From Ruegeria arenilitoris (GTDB lineage: Bacteria > Pseudomonadota > Alphaproteobacteria > Rhodobacterales > Rhodobacteraceae): DNA of 64,000 bases. Of the stretch, positions 1 through 9,032 are shown one piece after another. The position numbers and the translations under genes were made by a program. The stretch lies in assembly GCF_042675705.1 (NCBI RefSeq), contig NZ_JBHTJJ010000001.1; one strand, written 5' to 3'. The stretch's first letter is position 1. Every line of letters starts with the position of its first letter. The notes beneath the pieces are model-generated. The model was not told the origin of the DNA. It searched no databases and worked only from the letters and a program-made list of their open reading frames with translations.

Positions 1-146
1 GTGCCTTCGGGATAGGCCACGTTTTCCACGTTGCAGCCCGCGAACATCGCGCCCGACGGAGTGCGGACCGCGGCGCCTACCTTGAAATTCGAATAGGGCG
101 CATAGGCGTTTTCACGCACCTTGAGGGCTGCTTCTTTCAACGACAT
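1..146 (-). CDS. cdd: Cytidine deaminase, N-terminal part (gene runs off the window)
   Basis: Only the first 48 or so codons are present, read leftward off the window edge. The translation begins MSLKEAALKVRENAYAPYS and continues through FKVGAAVRT and FAGCNVENVAYPEGT. The YAPYSNF-VGAA and G-N-EN---PEGTCAE pattern belongs to homotetrameric zinc cytidine deaminases, which convert cytidine and deoxycytidine to uridine and deoxyuridine in pyrimidine salvage. The NxE pair that contacts the ribose is visible; the Cys and Glu of the zinc site lie mainly outside the window. The ATG ends at 146. Confidence 0.9.
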   Translation of the reverse strand, partial: MSLKEAALKVRENAYAPYSNFKVGAAVRTPSGAMFAGCNVENVAYPEG

Positions 147-252
147 GGCGATTCCCCAATTTTTTATCATCTGGTCAGAATGCCATACCCTACTGGAAAT
201 CCGCGGGGGAATTGAAGCCCCCTCTGCACGGGAATCGCAGCGCGCTCGCGCG

Positions 253-1338
253 TCAGCCCAGATCGGTCTTGAAATACCCCGGCAGCGTGACCTCGAGCAG
301 TTCGACATCGTCGCTGGGGTCGGCCAGTCGCGTGCGCATTCCGGGCGGGATGACAAAGGCATCGCCCTGCTCCAGGCGAAACGGATCACGGCCTTCACCT
401 TCCAGGGTGACGGCCCCGTTCATCACGAAGGTAAAGTGGATATCGGCATCATGGCTGGCCCAGACCGGATCGCCCTGCCCCCGGCGCACCACCTGAACGC
501 CGGCCACGCCTTTGGTGTTTTCGGCAATCGTCGTGTCACGGCATTGATAGCCCGGCAGGCGGAACGGCTGCCACTCTGCCCCTTCAGCCCGGTTGTAGAC
601 GAACCGCTGGCCCTGCCATTCCCGCTCGGGGCGGTGATGCGGCGTGGGCAGCTGCATTTCGTGGTCGATCTCGGTGACATGTTCGGCCGGAACGCCGATT
701 TCGATCACCTGCACGTTGTCCGACGCTTCGAGCACGCGGTGCCGGATTTCGGGCGGCTGAATGAAACAGTCGCCAGCGGTCAGGCGCATCTTGTCGCCCT
801 GATCCTCATAGACCACATCCACCCAGCCGTGGATGCAGAAGATCAGCTGGAACCCGACCTTGTGGAAATGCACCATGTCCGGGACCGGGCCGCCGTCGGG
901 AATGCGGATATGGCTGGCGATGATCGAACCGCCCAGCCGGTCCGGCACCAGATCGCGGTAGTGCATGCCCGCGCGCCCGATGATCCAGGGCGCCTGATCT
1001 TTTAGCCTGCGAACGACAAAGGAATGAACCGTCTCGGGCATCATCAGGGGCGGGTTGCGCTCTTCGATCTCGATGCGGGTGCCGTTCGGGGCGACCAGGT
1101 TGCGCTGACCGCCGGCAAACCCGTCCGGGTCGTCGGTGAGGATACGCAAGGTGCCCGGCGCCTCGGGCGCGTCCTTTTCCACCCGCAGGCGCAGTCCATG
1201 CCCGGAAAACACCGCAACCCGAGGGTCATCCGCCGGATAGATCATGTCCATCCGCATGCCCAGAACCTTGGTGTAGAACGGAATGTCGTCTCGCAACTCT
1301 TGGGTCGGAATGCGGAATTCGGCTATGGTGTCGGTCAT
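253..1338 (-). CDS. VOC (glyoxalase-like) domain fused to two cupin domains
   Basis: This 361-residue protein appears to have three parts. Residues about 5-105 form a vicinal-oxygen-chelate module (IPTQELRDDIPFYTKVLGM, then ATRIEIEERN-type strands). A cupin with HFHKVGFQ and GDCFIQPP spans about 150-235. A second cupin with GDAFVIPPGM spans about 270-355. Such fusions are annotated only as cupin proteins in roseobacters, and the substrate is unknown; a metal-dependent dioxygenase or isomerase acting in the cytosol is an inference. I chose the ATG at 1338 because AGAGGAGA lies just upstream; an in-frame ATG at 1410 has no comparable site. It is divergent from maeB across an 18-bp palindrome. 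Confidence 0.75.
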   Translation of the reverse strand: MTDTIAEFRIPTQELRDDIPFYTKVLGMRMDMIYPADDPRVAVFSGHGLRLRVEKDAPEAPGTLRILTDDPDGFAGGQRNLVAPNGTRIEIEERNPPLMMPETVHSFVVRRLKDQAPWIIGRAGMHYRDLVPDRLGGSIIASHIRIPDGGPVPDMVHFHKVGFQLIFCIHGWVDVVYEDQGDKMRLTAGDCFIQPPEIRHRVLEASDNVQVIEIGVPAEHVTEIDHEMQLPTPHHRPEREWQGQRFVYNRAEGAEWQPFRLPGYQCRDTTIAENTKGVAGVQVVRRGQGDPVWASHDADIHFTFVMNGAVTLEGEGRDPFRLEQGDAFVIPPGMRTRLADPSDDVELLEVTLPGYFKTDLG

Positions 1339-1440
1339 GCTGGTCTCCTCTGCGCGGGACTGTGGGGGGCCGTTGGGGGATTTGCAAGTCGGGGTCATAT
1401 CCGCCGTCATACGATTTCGAGGTTTCCCCTGCGTCAGAAA

Positions 1441-1458
1441 TAGTTTAGCACTAAACTA
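1441..1458. promoter_or_regulatory. Perfect palindrome between VOC-cupin gene and maeB
   Basis: The sequence TAGTTTAG-CA-CTAAACTA is an 8+2+8 inverted repeat in the divergent intergenic region, 23 bp before the maeB start codon. Its size and symmetry fit an operator for a dimeric repressor, possibly of MarR or GntR type. No candidate regulator gene is adjacent, so the binding protein is unknown. Confidence 0.55.
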
Positions 1459-1481
1459 AATTCCAAACGGGAAGTTTTGAC

Positions 1482-3755
1482 ATGTCCGACACACCCAGCC
1501 TGCGCCAGGCCGCACTTGATTACCATGCGCATCCAAAGCCTGGGAAACTGGAGATCAAGGCGACCAAACCCATGGCCAACGGGCGCGATCTTGCGCGCGC
1601 CTATTCGCCCGGCGTGGCCGAGGCCAGCCTGGAAATCAAAAACGACCCGGCGACCGCCGAGATGTATACCGCGCGCGGCAATCTGGTGGCGGTGGTTTCG
1701 AATGGCACCGCGGTGCTGGGGTTGGGCAATATCGGCGCGCTGGCCTCCAAGCCGGTAATGGAGGGCAAGGCCGTTCTGTTCAAGAAATTCGCTGGCATCG
1801 ACTGTTTCGACATCGAGCTGAACGAACCCGACCCCGAGAAGCTGGCCGATATCGTCTGCGCGCTGGAGCCCACCTTCGGCGCGATCAACCTCGAAGACAT
1901 CAAAGCGCCCGACTGCTTTGTCGTCGAGAAACTGTGCCGTGAGCGGATGAATATTCCAGTATTCCACGACGACCAGCACGGCACAGCCATCGTGGTGGGG
2001 GCTGCTGCGCGCAACGCGCTGCACGTGGCCGGCAAGCGGTTCGAGGACATCAAGGTGGTTTCCACCGGTGGCGGTGCGGCGGGGATCGCCTGCCTGAACA
2101 TGCTGGTCAAGCTGGGTGTCAAGCGCGAGAATATCTGGCTGTGCGACATTCACGGGCTGGTCTATGAAGGCCGGGACGAGGACATGAACCCGCACAAGGA
2201 CCAATTCGCCCAGAAAACCAACCTGCGCACGCTGGATCAGGTGATCGACGGCGCCGACCTATTTCTGGGCCTCAGCGGGCCGAACGTGCTCAAGCCCGAG
2301 ATGGTCGCGCGCATGGCCAAACAACCGATCATCTTTGCGCTGGCGAACCCGACACCGGAGATCTTGCCCGACGCCGCGCGCGAAGTGGCCCCCGACGCCA
2401 TCATCGCCACCGGGCGCAGCGATTTCCCGAACCAGGTGAACAACGTCCTGTGTTTCCCGTTCATCTTCCGCGGCGCGCTGGACGTGGGCGCGACCGAGAT
2501 TAACGATGCCATGCAGATCGCCTGTGTCGAAGGCATCGCCGAAATGGCCCGCGCCACCACCAGCGCCGAGGCCGCAGCCGCCTACAAGGGCGAACAGCTG
2601 ACCTTCGGCCCCGATTACCTGATCCCCAAGCCGTTCGATCCGCGACTGGTGGGTGTGGTATCCTCGGCCGTGGCCCGGGCCGCGATGGAAAGCGGCGTGG
2701 CCAGACGCCCCATCGAGGACATCGAAGCCTACAAGGAAAAGCTGAACCAGACGGTCTTCAAGTCCGCCCTCCTGATGCGCCCCGTCTTCGAGGCCGCCTC
2801 CGCTGCATCGCGCCGCATCGTTTTTGCCGAGGGCGAAGACGAGCGCGTGCTGCGCGCCGCTCAGGCGATTCTTGAGGAAACGACCGAAACCCCGATCCTG
2901 ATCGGCCGTCCCGAGGTGATCGAGGCGCGCTGCGAACGTCTGGGCCTGTCGGTCCGCCCTGGGCAGGACTTCCAGATCGTAAACCCGGAAAACGACCCGC
3001 GGTACTATGACTACTGGAACTCGTACCACCAGATCATGCAGCGCCGCGGCGTGACGCCAGACCTGGCCAAGGCCATCATGCGCACCAACACCACCGCCAT
3101 CGGCGCCATCATGGTGCATCGCGGCGAAGCCGACAGCATGATCTGCGGCACCTTCGGCGAGTATCGGTGGCACCTGAACTATGTCGAACAGGTTCTGAAT
3201 GACGGCGACCTGCGCCCGCATGGCGCATTGTCCCTCATGATCCTTGAAGACGGCCCGCTGTTCATCGCCGACACTCATGTCCGGCAATTACCCAGCCCGG
3301 AAGAACTGGCTGAGATTACCGTGGGCGCCGCGCGCCATGTCCGGCGTTTCGGGCTGGAGCCGAAAATCGCGTTCTGCTCGCAATCGCAATTCGGCAACCA
3401 GGCCGAGGGGTCCGGCAAACGCCTGCGCGAAGCCATTGCCATTTTGGACAGCAAGCCCCGAGATTTTATCTATGAAGGCGAAATGAACCTGGACGTGGCC
3501 CTGGACCCCGAACTGCGCGAGCGGATTTTCCCCAATTCCCGCCTGGAGGGGGCGGCCAACGTTCTGATCTTTGCCCATGCGGACGCGGCCAGCGGTGTGC
3601 GCAACATTCTGAAGATGAAGGCCGACGGCATCGAGGTTGGCCCCATCCTGATGGGAATGGGCAACAAGGCGCATATCGTGACACCCTCGATCACGGCGCG
3701 CGGGCTGCTGAACATGGCGGCGATTGCCGGAACGCCCGTCGCGCACTACGGTTGA
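1482..3755 (+). CDS. maeB: NADP-dependent malic enzyme with C-terminal phosphotransacetylase-like domain
   Basis: This cytosolic enzyme decarboxylates malate oxidatively to pyruvate, feeding gluconeogenesis, acetyl-CoA and NADPH pools. The 757 residues match the long MaeB class. The malic N-domain carries YSPGVAEA; the NAD(P)-binding domain carries VVSTGGGAAGIACLNML; and from about residue 430 there is a phosphate acetyl/butyryl transferase-like domain (SALLMRPVFEAA, IVFAEGEDERVLRAAQ). In known family members the last domain is regulatory and binds acetyl-CoA rather than catalysing. Start ATG at 1482. It stands alone as a transcription unit behind a perfect palindrome, and the role next to prpE (C3 and C2 metabolism) is coherent. 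Confidence 0.95.
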   Translation: MSDTPSLRQAALDYHAHPKPGKLEIKATKPMANGRDLARAYSPGVAEASLEIKNDPATAEMYTARGNLVAVVSNGTAVLGLGNIGALASKPVMEGKAVLFKKFAGIDCFDIELNEPDPEKLADIVCALEPTFGAINLEDIKAPDCFVVEKLCRERMNIPVFHDDQHGTAIVVGAAARNALHVAGKRFEDIKVVSTGGGAAGIACLNMLVKLGVKRENIWLCDIHGLVYEGRDEDMNPHKDQFAQKTNLRTLDQVIDGADLFLGLSGPNVLKPEMVARMAKQPIIFALANPTPEILPDAAREVAPDAIIATGRSDFPNQVNNVLCFPFIFRGALDVGATEINDAMQIACVEGIAEMARATTSAEAAAAYKGEQLTFGPDYLIPKPFDPRLVGVVSSAVARAAMESGVARRPIEDIEAYKEKLNQTVFKSALLMRPVFEAASAASRRIVFAEGEDERVLRAAQAILEETTETPILIGRPEVIEARCERLGLSVRPGQDFQIVNPENDPRYYDYWNSYHQIMQRRGVTPDLAKAIMRTNTTAIGAIMVHRGEADSMICGTFGEYRWHLNYVEQVLNDGDLRPHGALSLMILEDGPLFIADTHVRQLPSPEELAEITVGAARHVRRFGLEPKIAFCSQSQFGNQAEGSGKRLREAIAILDSKPRDFIYEGEMNLDVALDPELRERIFPNSRLEGAANVLIFAHADAASGVRNILKMKADGIEVGPILMGMGNKAHIVTPSITARGLLNMAAIAGTPVAHYG

Positions 3756-3801
3756 ACACGGCGGCCCGACCGGTCTGGCCGCCCTGCCGAGGGAGGTCAT
3801 C

Positions 3802-4191
3802 ATGAATGGTCACTGCCACTGCGGCGACGTGCGATGGGCCAGCGATGCCGAGATCGCCTGGAGCTGTTACTGCCACTGCGCGGATTGCAGGCGCAACTGC
3901 GCCGCCCCGGTCACCGCGTTCATCGGGCTGCCCCACGGTTCGGTGACGTGGTCGGGGGATGCGCCGCACGTGTACAACTCGTCTAAGGATGTCGAACGCC
4001 TGTTCTGCGGGACCTGCGGCACGCCGATGGCATACCGCAATGCACGCGACCGGGTGAACATTCACCTCTATACCGCCACGTTGGACAACCCCGAGGATGC
4101 CGCGCCCCGGTTTCACGTTTTTCACGCCGAGCATCTGCATTGGCTGAACATCGAGGACAGTATGCCCCGATATGCGGGAACAGCGACCTGA
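3802..4191 (+). CDS. GFA/CENP-V domain zinc protein
   Basis: A 129-residue protein of the glutathione-dependent formaldehyde-activating (GFA) superfamily. All cysteine clusters of the double zinc site are present: CHCGDVRW near residue 5, CYCHCADCRR near 24, and FCGTCGTPM near 70. Family members bind zinc and some act on glutathione adducts, but most, including short ones like this, have no proven substrate. The ATG at 3802 follows GAGGGAGG at good spacing. It lies 46 bp downstream of maeB and may be co-transcribed with it. Confidence 0.85.
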   Translation: MNGHCHCGDVRWASDAEIAWSCYCHCADCRRNCAAPVTAFIGLPHGSVTWSGDAPHVYNSSKDVERLFCGTCGTPMAYRNARDRVNIHLYTATLDNPEDAAPRFHVFHAEHLHWLNIEDSMPRYAGTAT

Positions 4192-4226
4192 TCCGAATCT
4201 GGCAAAGCCACTTTTGCACCAGACGC

Positions 4227-4323
4227 TTCGCAAATTTGCAAGTTCCGCAAAAATTTCCCGCCCAGGCGCGAAAACAAGGATCATTTGCAAAACTTTGCAA
4301 GACAAATGGGGCGGTTCTGCAAA
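4227..4323 (+). promoter_or_regulatory. Cluster of ScfR/RamB-type TTTGCAAA sites upstream of prpE
   Basis: Within about 100 bp there are TTCGCAAA (4227-4234), TTTGCAAG (4235-4242), a partial CCGCAAA (4245-4251), TTTGCAAA (4284-4291), TTTGCAAG (4294-4301) and CTGCAAA (4317-4323), all in the same orientation. The pair at 4284 and 4294 is spaced exactly one helical turn apart. RamB of corynebacteria and PccR of Rhodobacter sphaeroides, both ScfR-family regulators, are known to recognise TTTGCAAA-type repeats at propionate and acetate genes. The propionyl-CoA synthetase downstream fits that regulon. Confidence 0.75.
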
Positions 4324-4419
4324 TATTTCGCGATAAACTGACGCGCCGTCACGCGCGCCGCTTGCTCGGTCAGCCGTCCGCGCCTAACACAATGTGAGCA
4401 ATTTTTGGGAGGAGGACCC

Positions 4420-6309
4420 ATGGCATACCAGGACGTTTACGAGAGCTGGCAAAAAGACCCAGAAGCTTTCTGGATGGACGCGGCCAAGGGGATCGACTGG
4501 TTCCAACCGCCAAGCAAGGCCCTGTTTGACGACAACGCCCCTCTCTATGAATGGTTCTGTGATGCCAAGGTGAACACTTGCTGGAACGCGGTGGACCGCC
4601 ACGTTGAAAACGGCCGAGGCGAGCAGACCGCCATCATCTATGACAGCCCGATCACCCACACCAAGCGCGAAATCTCGTATATGGAGCTGCGCAATCGCGT
4701 GGCGACCCTGGCCGGCGCGCTGCGCGCCAAGGGCATCGAAAAGGGCGACCGCGTCATCATCTACATGCCGATGATCCCAGAGGCGCTCGAGGCGATGCTG
4801 GCCTGCGCGCGGCTGGGTGCGGTGCATTCGGTGGTCTTTGGCGGGTTTGCCAGCAACGAACTGGCGGTGCGGATCGACGACGCCAAGCCCAAGGCGATCA
4901 TCGCGGCGTCCTGCGGGTTGGAGCCCGGTCGCGTGGTGCATTACAAGCCGCTGCTGGACGGTGCCATCGACATGGCCGAACACAAGCCCGATTTCTGCGT
5001 AATCTTCCAGCGCGAACAGGAAGTGGCCAAGCTGGTCGAGGGGCGCGACTTCAACTGGCACGGCTTCCAGTACGGCGTTGAGCCGGCCGAGTGTGTCCCG
5101 GTCGACGGCAACGATCCGGCCTATATCCTCTACACCTCGGGCACCACGGGCGCGCCCAAAGGCGTCGTGCGACCCACGGCCGGGCACCTTGTGGCGCTGA
5201 ACTGGACGATGAAGAACATCTACAACGTCGATCCCGGCGACGTGTTCTGGGCGGCCTCGGACGTGGGCTGGGTCGTGGGGCATTCCTACATCTGCTATGG
5301 TCCGCTGATCCACGGCAACACCACCATCGTGTTCGAGGGCAAACCCGTCGGCACCCCCGACGCGGGCACCTTCTGGCGGGTGATATCCGAGCACAAGGTC
5401 AAAAGCTTTTTCACCGCCCCAACGGCGATCCGCGCGGTCAAGCGCGAGGACCCCAAGGGCGAAATGCTGGCGAAATACGATCTGTCCTGCCTCAAGGCCC
5501 TGTTCCTGGCCGGTGAACGCGCCGACCCGGACACGATCACTTGGGCACAGGACGCGCTGAAGGTTCCGGTCGTCGACCACTGGTGGCAGACCGAAACCGG
5601 CTGGACCATCGCCGGCAACCCGCTGGGAATCGAGGAACTGCCGATCAAGCTGGGCTCGCCCGCCAAGCCGATGCCCGGATATGACGTTCAGATCCTGGAC
5701 GAAGGCGGTCACCCGATGAAACCGGGCGAACTGGGCGCGATCGCGGTCAAGCTGCCACTGCCCCCGGGGACGCTGCCGACCCTGTGGAATGCCGAGGAGC
5801 GGTTCAAGAAATCCTATCTCGAGCATTTCCCGGGCTATTATGAAACCGGCGATGCCGGGATGATCGACGAGGACGGGCACCTCTACATCATGGCCCGCAC
5901 AGATGACGTGATCAACGTGGCCGGCCACCGCCTGTCTACCGGCGCGATGGAGGAGGTTCTTGCCGCCCATCCCGATGTGGCCGAATGCGCAGTCATCGGT
6001 GTATCGGACCAGTTGAAGGGTCAGGCCCCGGTTGGCTTCCTGTGCCTGAACGCGGGTTGCAATCGTGACCATGCCGAGATCGCGAAAGAGGTCGTGCAGA
6101 TGGTGCGCGACAAAATCGGGCCCGTAGCAGCATTCAAGCTGGCCGTCGTAGTGGATCGGCTGCCAAAGACACGGTCTGGCAAGATCCTGCGTGGAACGAT
6201 GGTGTCGATCGCCGATGGCAAAGACTACAAAATGCCAGCCACGATCGACGACCCGGCCATTCTGGAAGAGATCACCGAAGCCCTGAAATCAATCGGTTAC
6301 GCCCAGTAA
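4420..6309 (+). CDS. prpE: Propionyl-CoA synthetase
   Basis: ANL-superfamily acyl-adenylating enzyme that converts propionate, ATP and CoA to propionyl-CoA. The 629 residues match PrpE/acetyl-CoA synthetase length. An N-terminal ACAS domain (YQDVYESWQKDPEAFW) is followed by the AMP-binding P-loop YTSGTTGAPKG, the WWQTETGW motif, the hinge YETGDAG, and the C-terminal Lys588 in KTRSGKILRG that performs adenylation. The start at 4420 is preceded by GGGAGGAGG. The array of TTTGCAAA sites ahead of it indicates control by an ScfR regulator responding to short-chain acyl-CoA. An acetyl-CoA synthetase is less likely, given the overall PrpE-like sequence and the operator type. Confidence 0.92.
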   Translation: MAYQDVYESWQKDPEAFWMDAAKGIDWFQPPSKALFDDNAPLYEWFCDAKVNTCWNAVDRHVENGRGEQTAIIYDSPITHTKREISYMELRNRVATLAGALRAKGIEKGDRVIIYMPMIPEALEAMLACARLGAVHSVVFGGFASNELAVRIDDAKPKAIIAASCGLEPGRVVHYKPLLDGAIDMAEHKPDFCVIFQREQEVAKLVEGRDFNWHGFQYGVEPAECVPVDGNDPAYILYTSGTTGAPKGVVRPTAGHLVALNWTMKNIYNVDPGDVFWAASDVGWVVGHSYICYGPLIHGNTTIVFEGKPVGTPDAGTFWRVISEHKVKSFFTAPTAIRAVKREDPKGEMLAKYDLSCLKALFLAGERADPDTITWAQDALKVPVVDHWWQTETGWTIAGNPLGIEELPIKLGSPAKPMPGYDVQILDEGGHPMKPGELGAIAVKLPLPPGTLPTLWNAEERFKKSYLEHFPGYYETGDAGMIDEDGHLYIMARTDDVINVAGHRLSTGAMEEVLAAHPDVAECAVIGVSDQLKGQAPVGFLCLNAGCNRDHAEIAKEVVQMVRDKIGPVAAFKLAVVVDRLPKTRSGKILRGTMVSIADGKDYKMPATIDDPAILEEITEALKSIGYAQ

Positions 6310-6399
6310 CCGGGCATCGGGCGGCCCTGGGCCGCTCGCCCTGCCCTGCAGGGTTGCAACCATTGGCAGACCGCCTACTGTGCCCTTGACGGAGGGCAC

Positions 6400-7839
6400 A
6401 TGGCAAATGACGACATCTGGCGCCTGAGCGCCGCAGAACTCGCAAAACTGACCCGCTCCGGCGAATTGAGCGCGACCGAAGCCGTCCAAAGCGCAATCGA
6501 CCGGATGCACGCGCTGAACCCTGCGCTGAATGCCATCGTCGAAGACCTCAGCACCGAGGCGCAGGAGCGCGCCCGCGCCCTCGATGCCCAGCGGGCGCGC
6601 GGCGAACCGACCGGCCCGCTGCACGGCGTTCCCGTCACGATCAAAGTGAATGTCGACCAGAAAGGCCATGCCACGACCAACGGCGTCGCCGCGCTGAAAG
6701 ATGTGATTGCCCCCGGCGATGCGCCCGTTGTGTCGAACCTGCTAAAGGCCGGCGCGGTGGTGATCGGCCGGACCAACACGCCCGAGTTTTCATTCCGCGC
6801 CGACACCGACAATCCGCTTTACGGACGCACGCACAACCCCTGGGGCCGACATATTTCTCCCGGGGGCTCCTCGGGCGGGGCCGGCGTGGCTGTGATGACC
6901 GGCATGGGTGCCCTGGCGCATGGCAACGATATCGGCGGCAGCCTACGGTTTCCAGCGGCTGCCAACGGCGCGGTGACCGTGAAGCCGGGCTTGGGACGCG
7001 TTCCCGCGTGGAACCCAAGCCAAACCGCCGAACGCGGTCTGCTGGCGCAACTGATGTCGGTGCAAGGATTGATCACCCGCAGCGCGGCCGACCTGCACCT
7101 GGCCATGCCCAGCCTGATCGCGCCGGATCCGCGCGATCCGTTTCATGTCCCGCTGCCATGGCGCATGGCCGAACCTGACCAGCAGCCGCGGGTGGCTTTC
7201 ACCAAGAACACTTTCGGTTACGATCTCCACCCCGAGGTCGACAAGGCGCTGGACACGGCCCGTGATGCACTGGTTGATGCCGGGTACATCGTTGACGAGA
7301 TCGATCCGCCGAACGTGTTCGAATGTGGACGGCTTGGTTATCGCGCATTGATGGGCGAGGTTCTGACCCTGATGAAAGCCGATGTCGAGGCGGCCGGTTC
7401 TGAGACCATCCAACGCATCTTTGCCACCTACTTTCAGGAATTCCCACCGATCACCGGACCGGACCTGATCCGGGCGCTGGCGCAGCGCAGCCACCATGCG
7501 CGGGAATGGTCCCTGTTCATGGAGGACTATCCGCTGGTGCTGTCTCCTTTCCTGCCGCAGCCCTTTTTCAGACCCGACCGCGACACAGAAGGCTCGGAAG
7601 GTGTGCACGAAGTGCTGGGCTGCGCAGTCTATTCCTACGCCATGAACTTTCTGGGCCTACCCGCCGCCTGCGTTCCGGCGCGTTTGGCCGAATTGCCGAA
7701 CGGGCGCCAGCCAATCAACGTTCAGATCGCAGCGCAGCGCTGGTGCGAGGACCTTGCCGTGGACGCAGCCATCGCGATTGAAGCCCGGGTTGGTCGTATG
7801 ACTGATCACCTGTGGGCCGATCTGGCAAGCACGGGCTGA
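6400..7839 (+). CDS. Amidase-signature family hydrolase
   Basis: The 479-residue protein has the full Ser-cisSer-Lys triad of the amidase signature family: Lys82 in PVTIKVNVD, Ser157 in SPGGSSGGAG and the nucleophile Ser181 in GNDIGGSLRFPAA. It should hydrolyse an amide bond to carboxylate and ammonia in the cytosol; the substrate cannot be read from sequence. Homologues include fatty acid amidases, 6-aminohexanoate hydrolases and GatA. The absence of gatC/gatB neighbours and a divergent C-terminal half argue against GatA. The ATG at 6400 follows GGAGGGC. A hairpin downstream (7874-7899) may end the transcript. Confidence 0.88.
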   Translation: MANDDIWRLSAAELAKLTRSGELSATEAVQSAIDRMHALNPALNAIVEDLSTEAQERARALDAQRARGEPTGPLHGVPVTIKVNVDQKGHATTNGVAALKDVIAPGDAPVVSNLLKAGAVVIGRTNTPEFSFRADTDNPLYGRTHNPWGRHISPGGSSGGAGVAVMTGMGALAHGNDIGGSLRFPAAANGAVTVKPGLGRVPAWNPSQTAERGLLAQLMSVQGLITRSAADLHLAMPSLIAPDPRDPFHVPLPWRMAEPDQQPRVAFTKNTFGYDLHPEVDKALDTARDALVDAGYIVDEIDPPNVFECGRLGYRALMGEVLTLMKADVEAAGSETIQRIFATYFQEFPPITGPDLIRALAQRSHHAREWSLFMEDYPLVLSPFLPQPFFRPDRDTEGSEGVHEVLGCAVYSYAMNFLGLPAACVPARLAELPNGRQPINVQIAAQRWCEDLAVDAAIAIEARVGRMTDHLWADLASTG

Positions 7840-7873
7840 AACACCAACCGCTTTCAAATGCCCCAAAATAATT

Positions 7874-7899
7874 GACCCCGGGACTGAGAGCCCGGGGTC
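7874..7899. terminator. Stem-loop between amidase and nadK (possible bidirectional terminator)
   Basis: GACCCCGGG and CCCGGGGTC form a perfect 9-bp stem with an 8-nt loop between the converging amidase and nadK genes. On the minus strand the stem is followed by a T-rich tract (AATTATTTT); on the plus strand there is no T run. The rest of 7840-8102 contains no supported gene. Confidence 0.5.
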
Positions 7900-8102
7900 C
7901 ACGTGCTAAAATATGCCCGGATTGTGATGACGAGCGTAGCACCACCCACCCTCGCCAGCGCGAAAACTGCGCAATCATCCGAAAACACCATTTGGTGGCC
8001 ACTCACTCCCACCGCGGCGTGTTCTCCGGGCAGGATCAGCATAGCTGAGAGGTGGTCGGCTTCCTGTGAACTGCTTCACATAAGTCTGAGAATCTCGGGA
8101 AT

Positions 8103-8864
8103 TTATGTAAATTGTTCAATCGTTAGACGCTCCTCCAGGCCATGCCCGGGGTCAAACAGGATCCTGTGACGGATCATGGGTTCCGACCGAATCTCGACCC
8201 AATCGATATCCGGAAAGGATATGGAATCAGCGTCCGCCATCACCGGGCGCTTGTCGGCCTCAAGCACGTCAAAGCGCACGTGCGCCGTGCTGGGCAGCAG
8301 CGCACCGCGCCACCGCCGAGGACGAAAAGCCGCAATGGCCGTCAGCGCCAGAACGTCCGACCCAATGGGCAGAATCGGGCCATGTGCCGAATAGTTGTAG
8401 GCGGTCGACCCGGCGGGCGTGGACAACAGCGCCCCGTCACAGACCAGCTCGGCCAATCGCACCCGGCCATTCACGCTGATCTTCAGACGCGCGGCTTGCG
8501 GACCGGCGCGCAACAACGAAACCTCATTAATCGCAAGGGCTTCGTGCACCTGTCCCGATTGGTCCATGGCCTTCATCGTCAATGGGTTGATGACCTCTTC
8601 CTCGGCGGCTTTCAAACGCTCCATCAGATCGGCCTCGTGGAACTCGTTCATCAGAAACCCGATGGTCCCGCGATTCATGCCGTAGACCGGCACATCCAGA
8701 TGCTGCGTGTTGTGCAGCGTCCGCAACATGAACCCGTCGCCGCCCAGCGCCACGATGACATCCGCATCTCGGGGGGCCGCATTGCCATAGCGTGCAACCA
8801 GTTTGTTGCGGGCCGACTGCGCGACATCCACGTCGCTGGCGAGAAAAGCGATTCTCTTTGTCAT
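8103..8864 (-). CDS. nadK: NAD kinase
   Basis: Cytosolic enzyme that phosphorylates NAD to NADP. The 253-residue length is typical of alphaproteobacterial NadK. The diagnostic GGDG loop is at residues 41-44 (ALGGDGFML) with catalytic Asp43. The NE motif is at Asn113-Glu114 (AINEVSLLR), and the glycine-rich DGALLSTPAGSTAYNYS segment follows. The gene ends at 8103 and its start at 8864 is not overlapped by another gene. It is divergent from glyA, separated by about 170 bp that contain a 14-bp palindrome. Confidence 0.95.
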   Translation of the reverse strand: MTKRIAFLASDVDVAQSARNKLVARYGNAAPRDADVIVALGGDGFMLRTLHNTQHLDVPVYGMNRGTIGFLMNEFHEADLMERLKAAEEEVINPLTMKAMDQSGQVHEALAINEVSLLRAGPQAARLKISVNGRVRLAELVCDGALLSTPAGSTAYNYSAHGPILPIGSDVLALTAIAAFRPRRWRGALLPSTAHVRFDVLEADKRPVMADADSISFPDIDWVEIRSEPMIRHRILFDPGHGLEERLTIEQFT

Positions 8865-8984
8865 GTTTTCCGGTTTCCGGTGCTACGCATTTGGTTCCGA
8901 AACAAACATACCTTTCCCCATTAGGCCAGACGTGACGCCGCAGCTGGCCATTTCGTCGCTTTAAAGTCTTTTTCATCCGTACAG

Positions 8985-8998
8985 TTTCCTATAGGAAA
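8985..8998. promoter_or_regulatory. 14-bp perfect palindrome upstream of glyA
   Basis: TTTCCTATAGGAAA is self-complementary and lies 34 bp before the glyA start codon, in the nadK-glyA divergent region. It could be an operator or overlap the core promoter. No riboswitch-like structure is visible in this short leader. Confidence 0.45.
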
Positions 8999-9032
8999 TC
9001 CGCCAAACCAACCTCAGCCATGCGGAGCGCCC

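Noticed and set aside
4384..6072. 562-codon minus-strand frame across prpE
   Set aside because: Shadow of a high-GC gene in an antisense frame; the translation shows no domain and prpE is complete on the plus strand.
6400..7839. GatA subunit of the Asp/Glu-tRNA amidotransferase
   Set aside because: The triad is shared, but no gatB or gatC is adjacent and the C-terminal half does not follow GatA.
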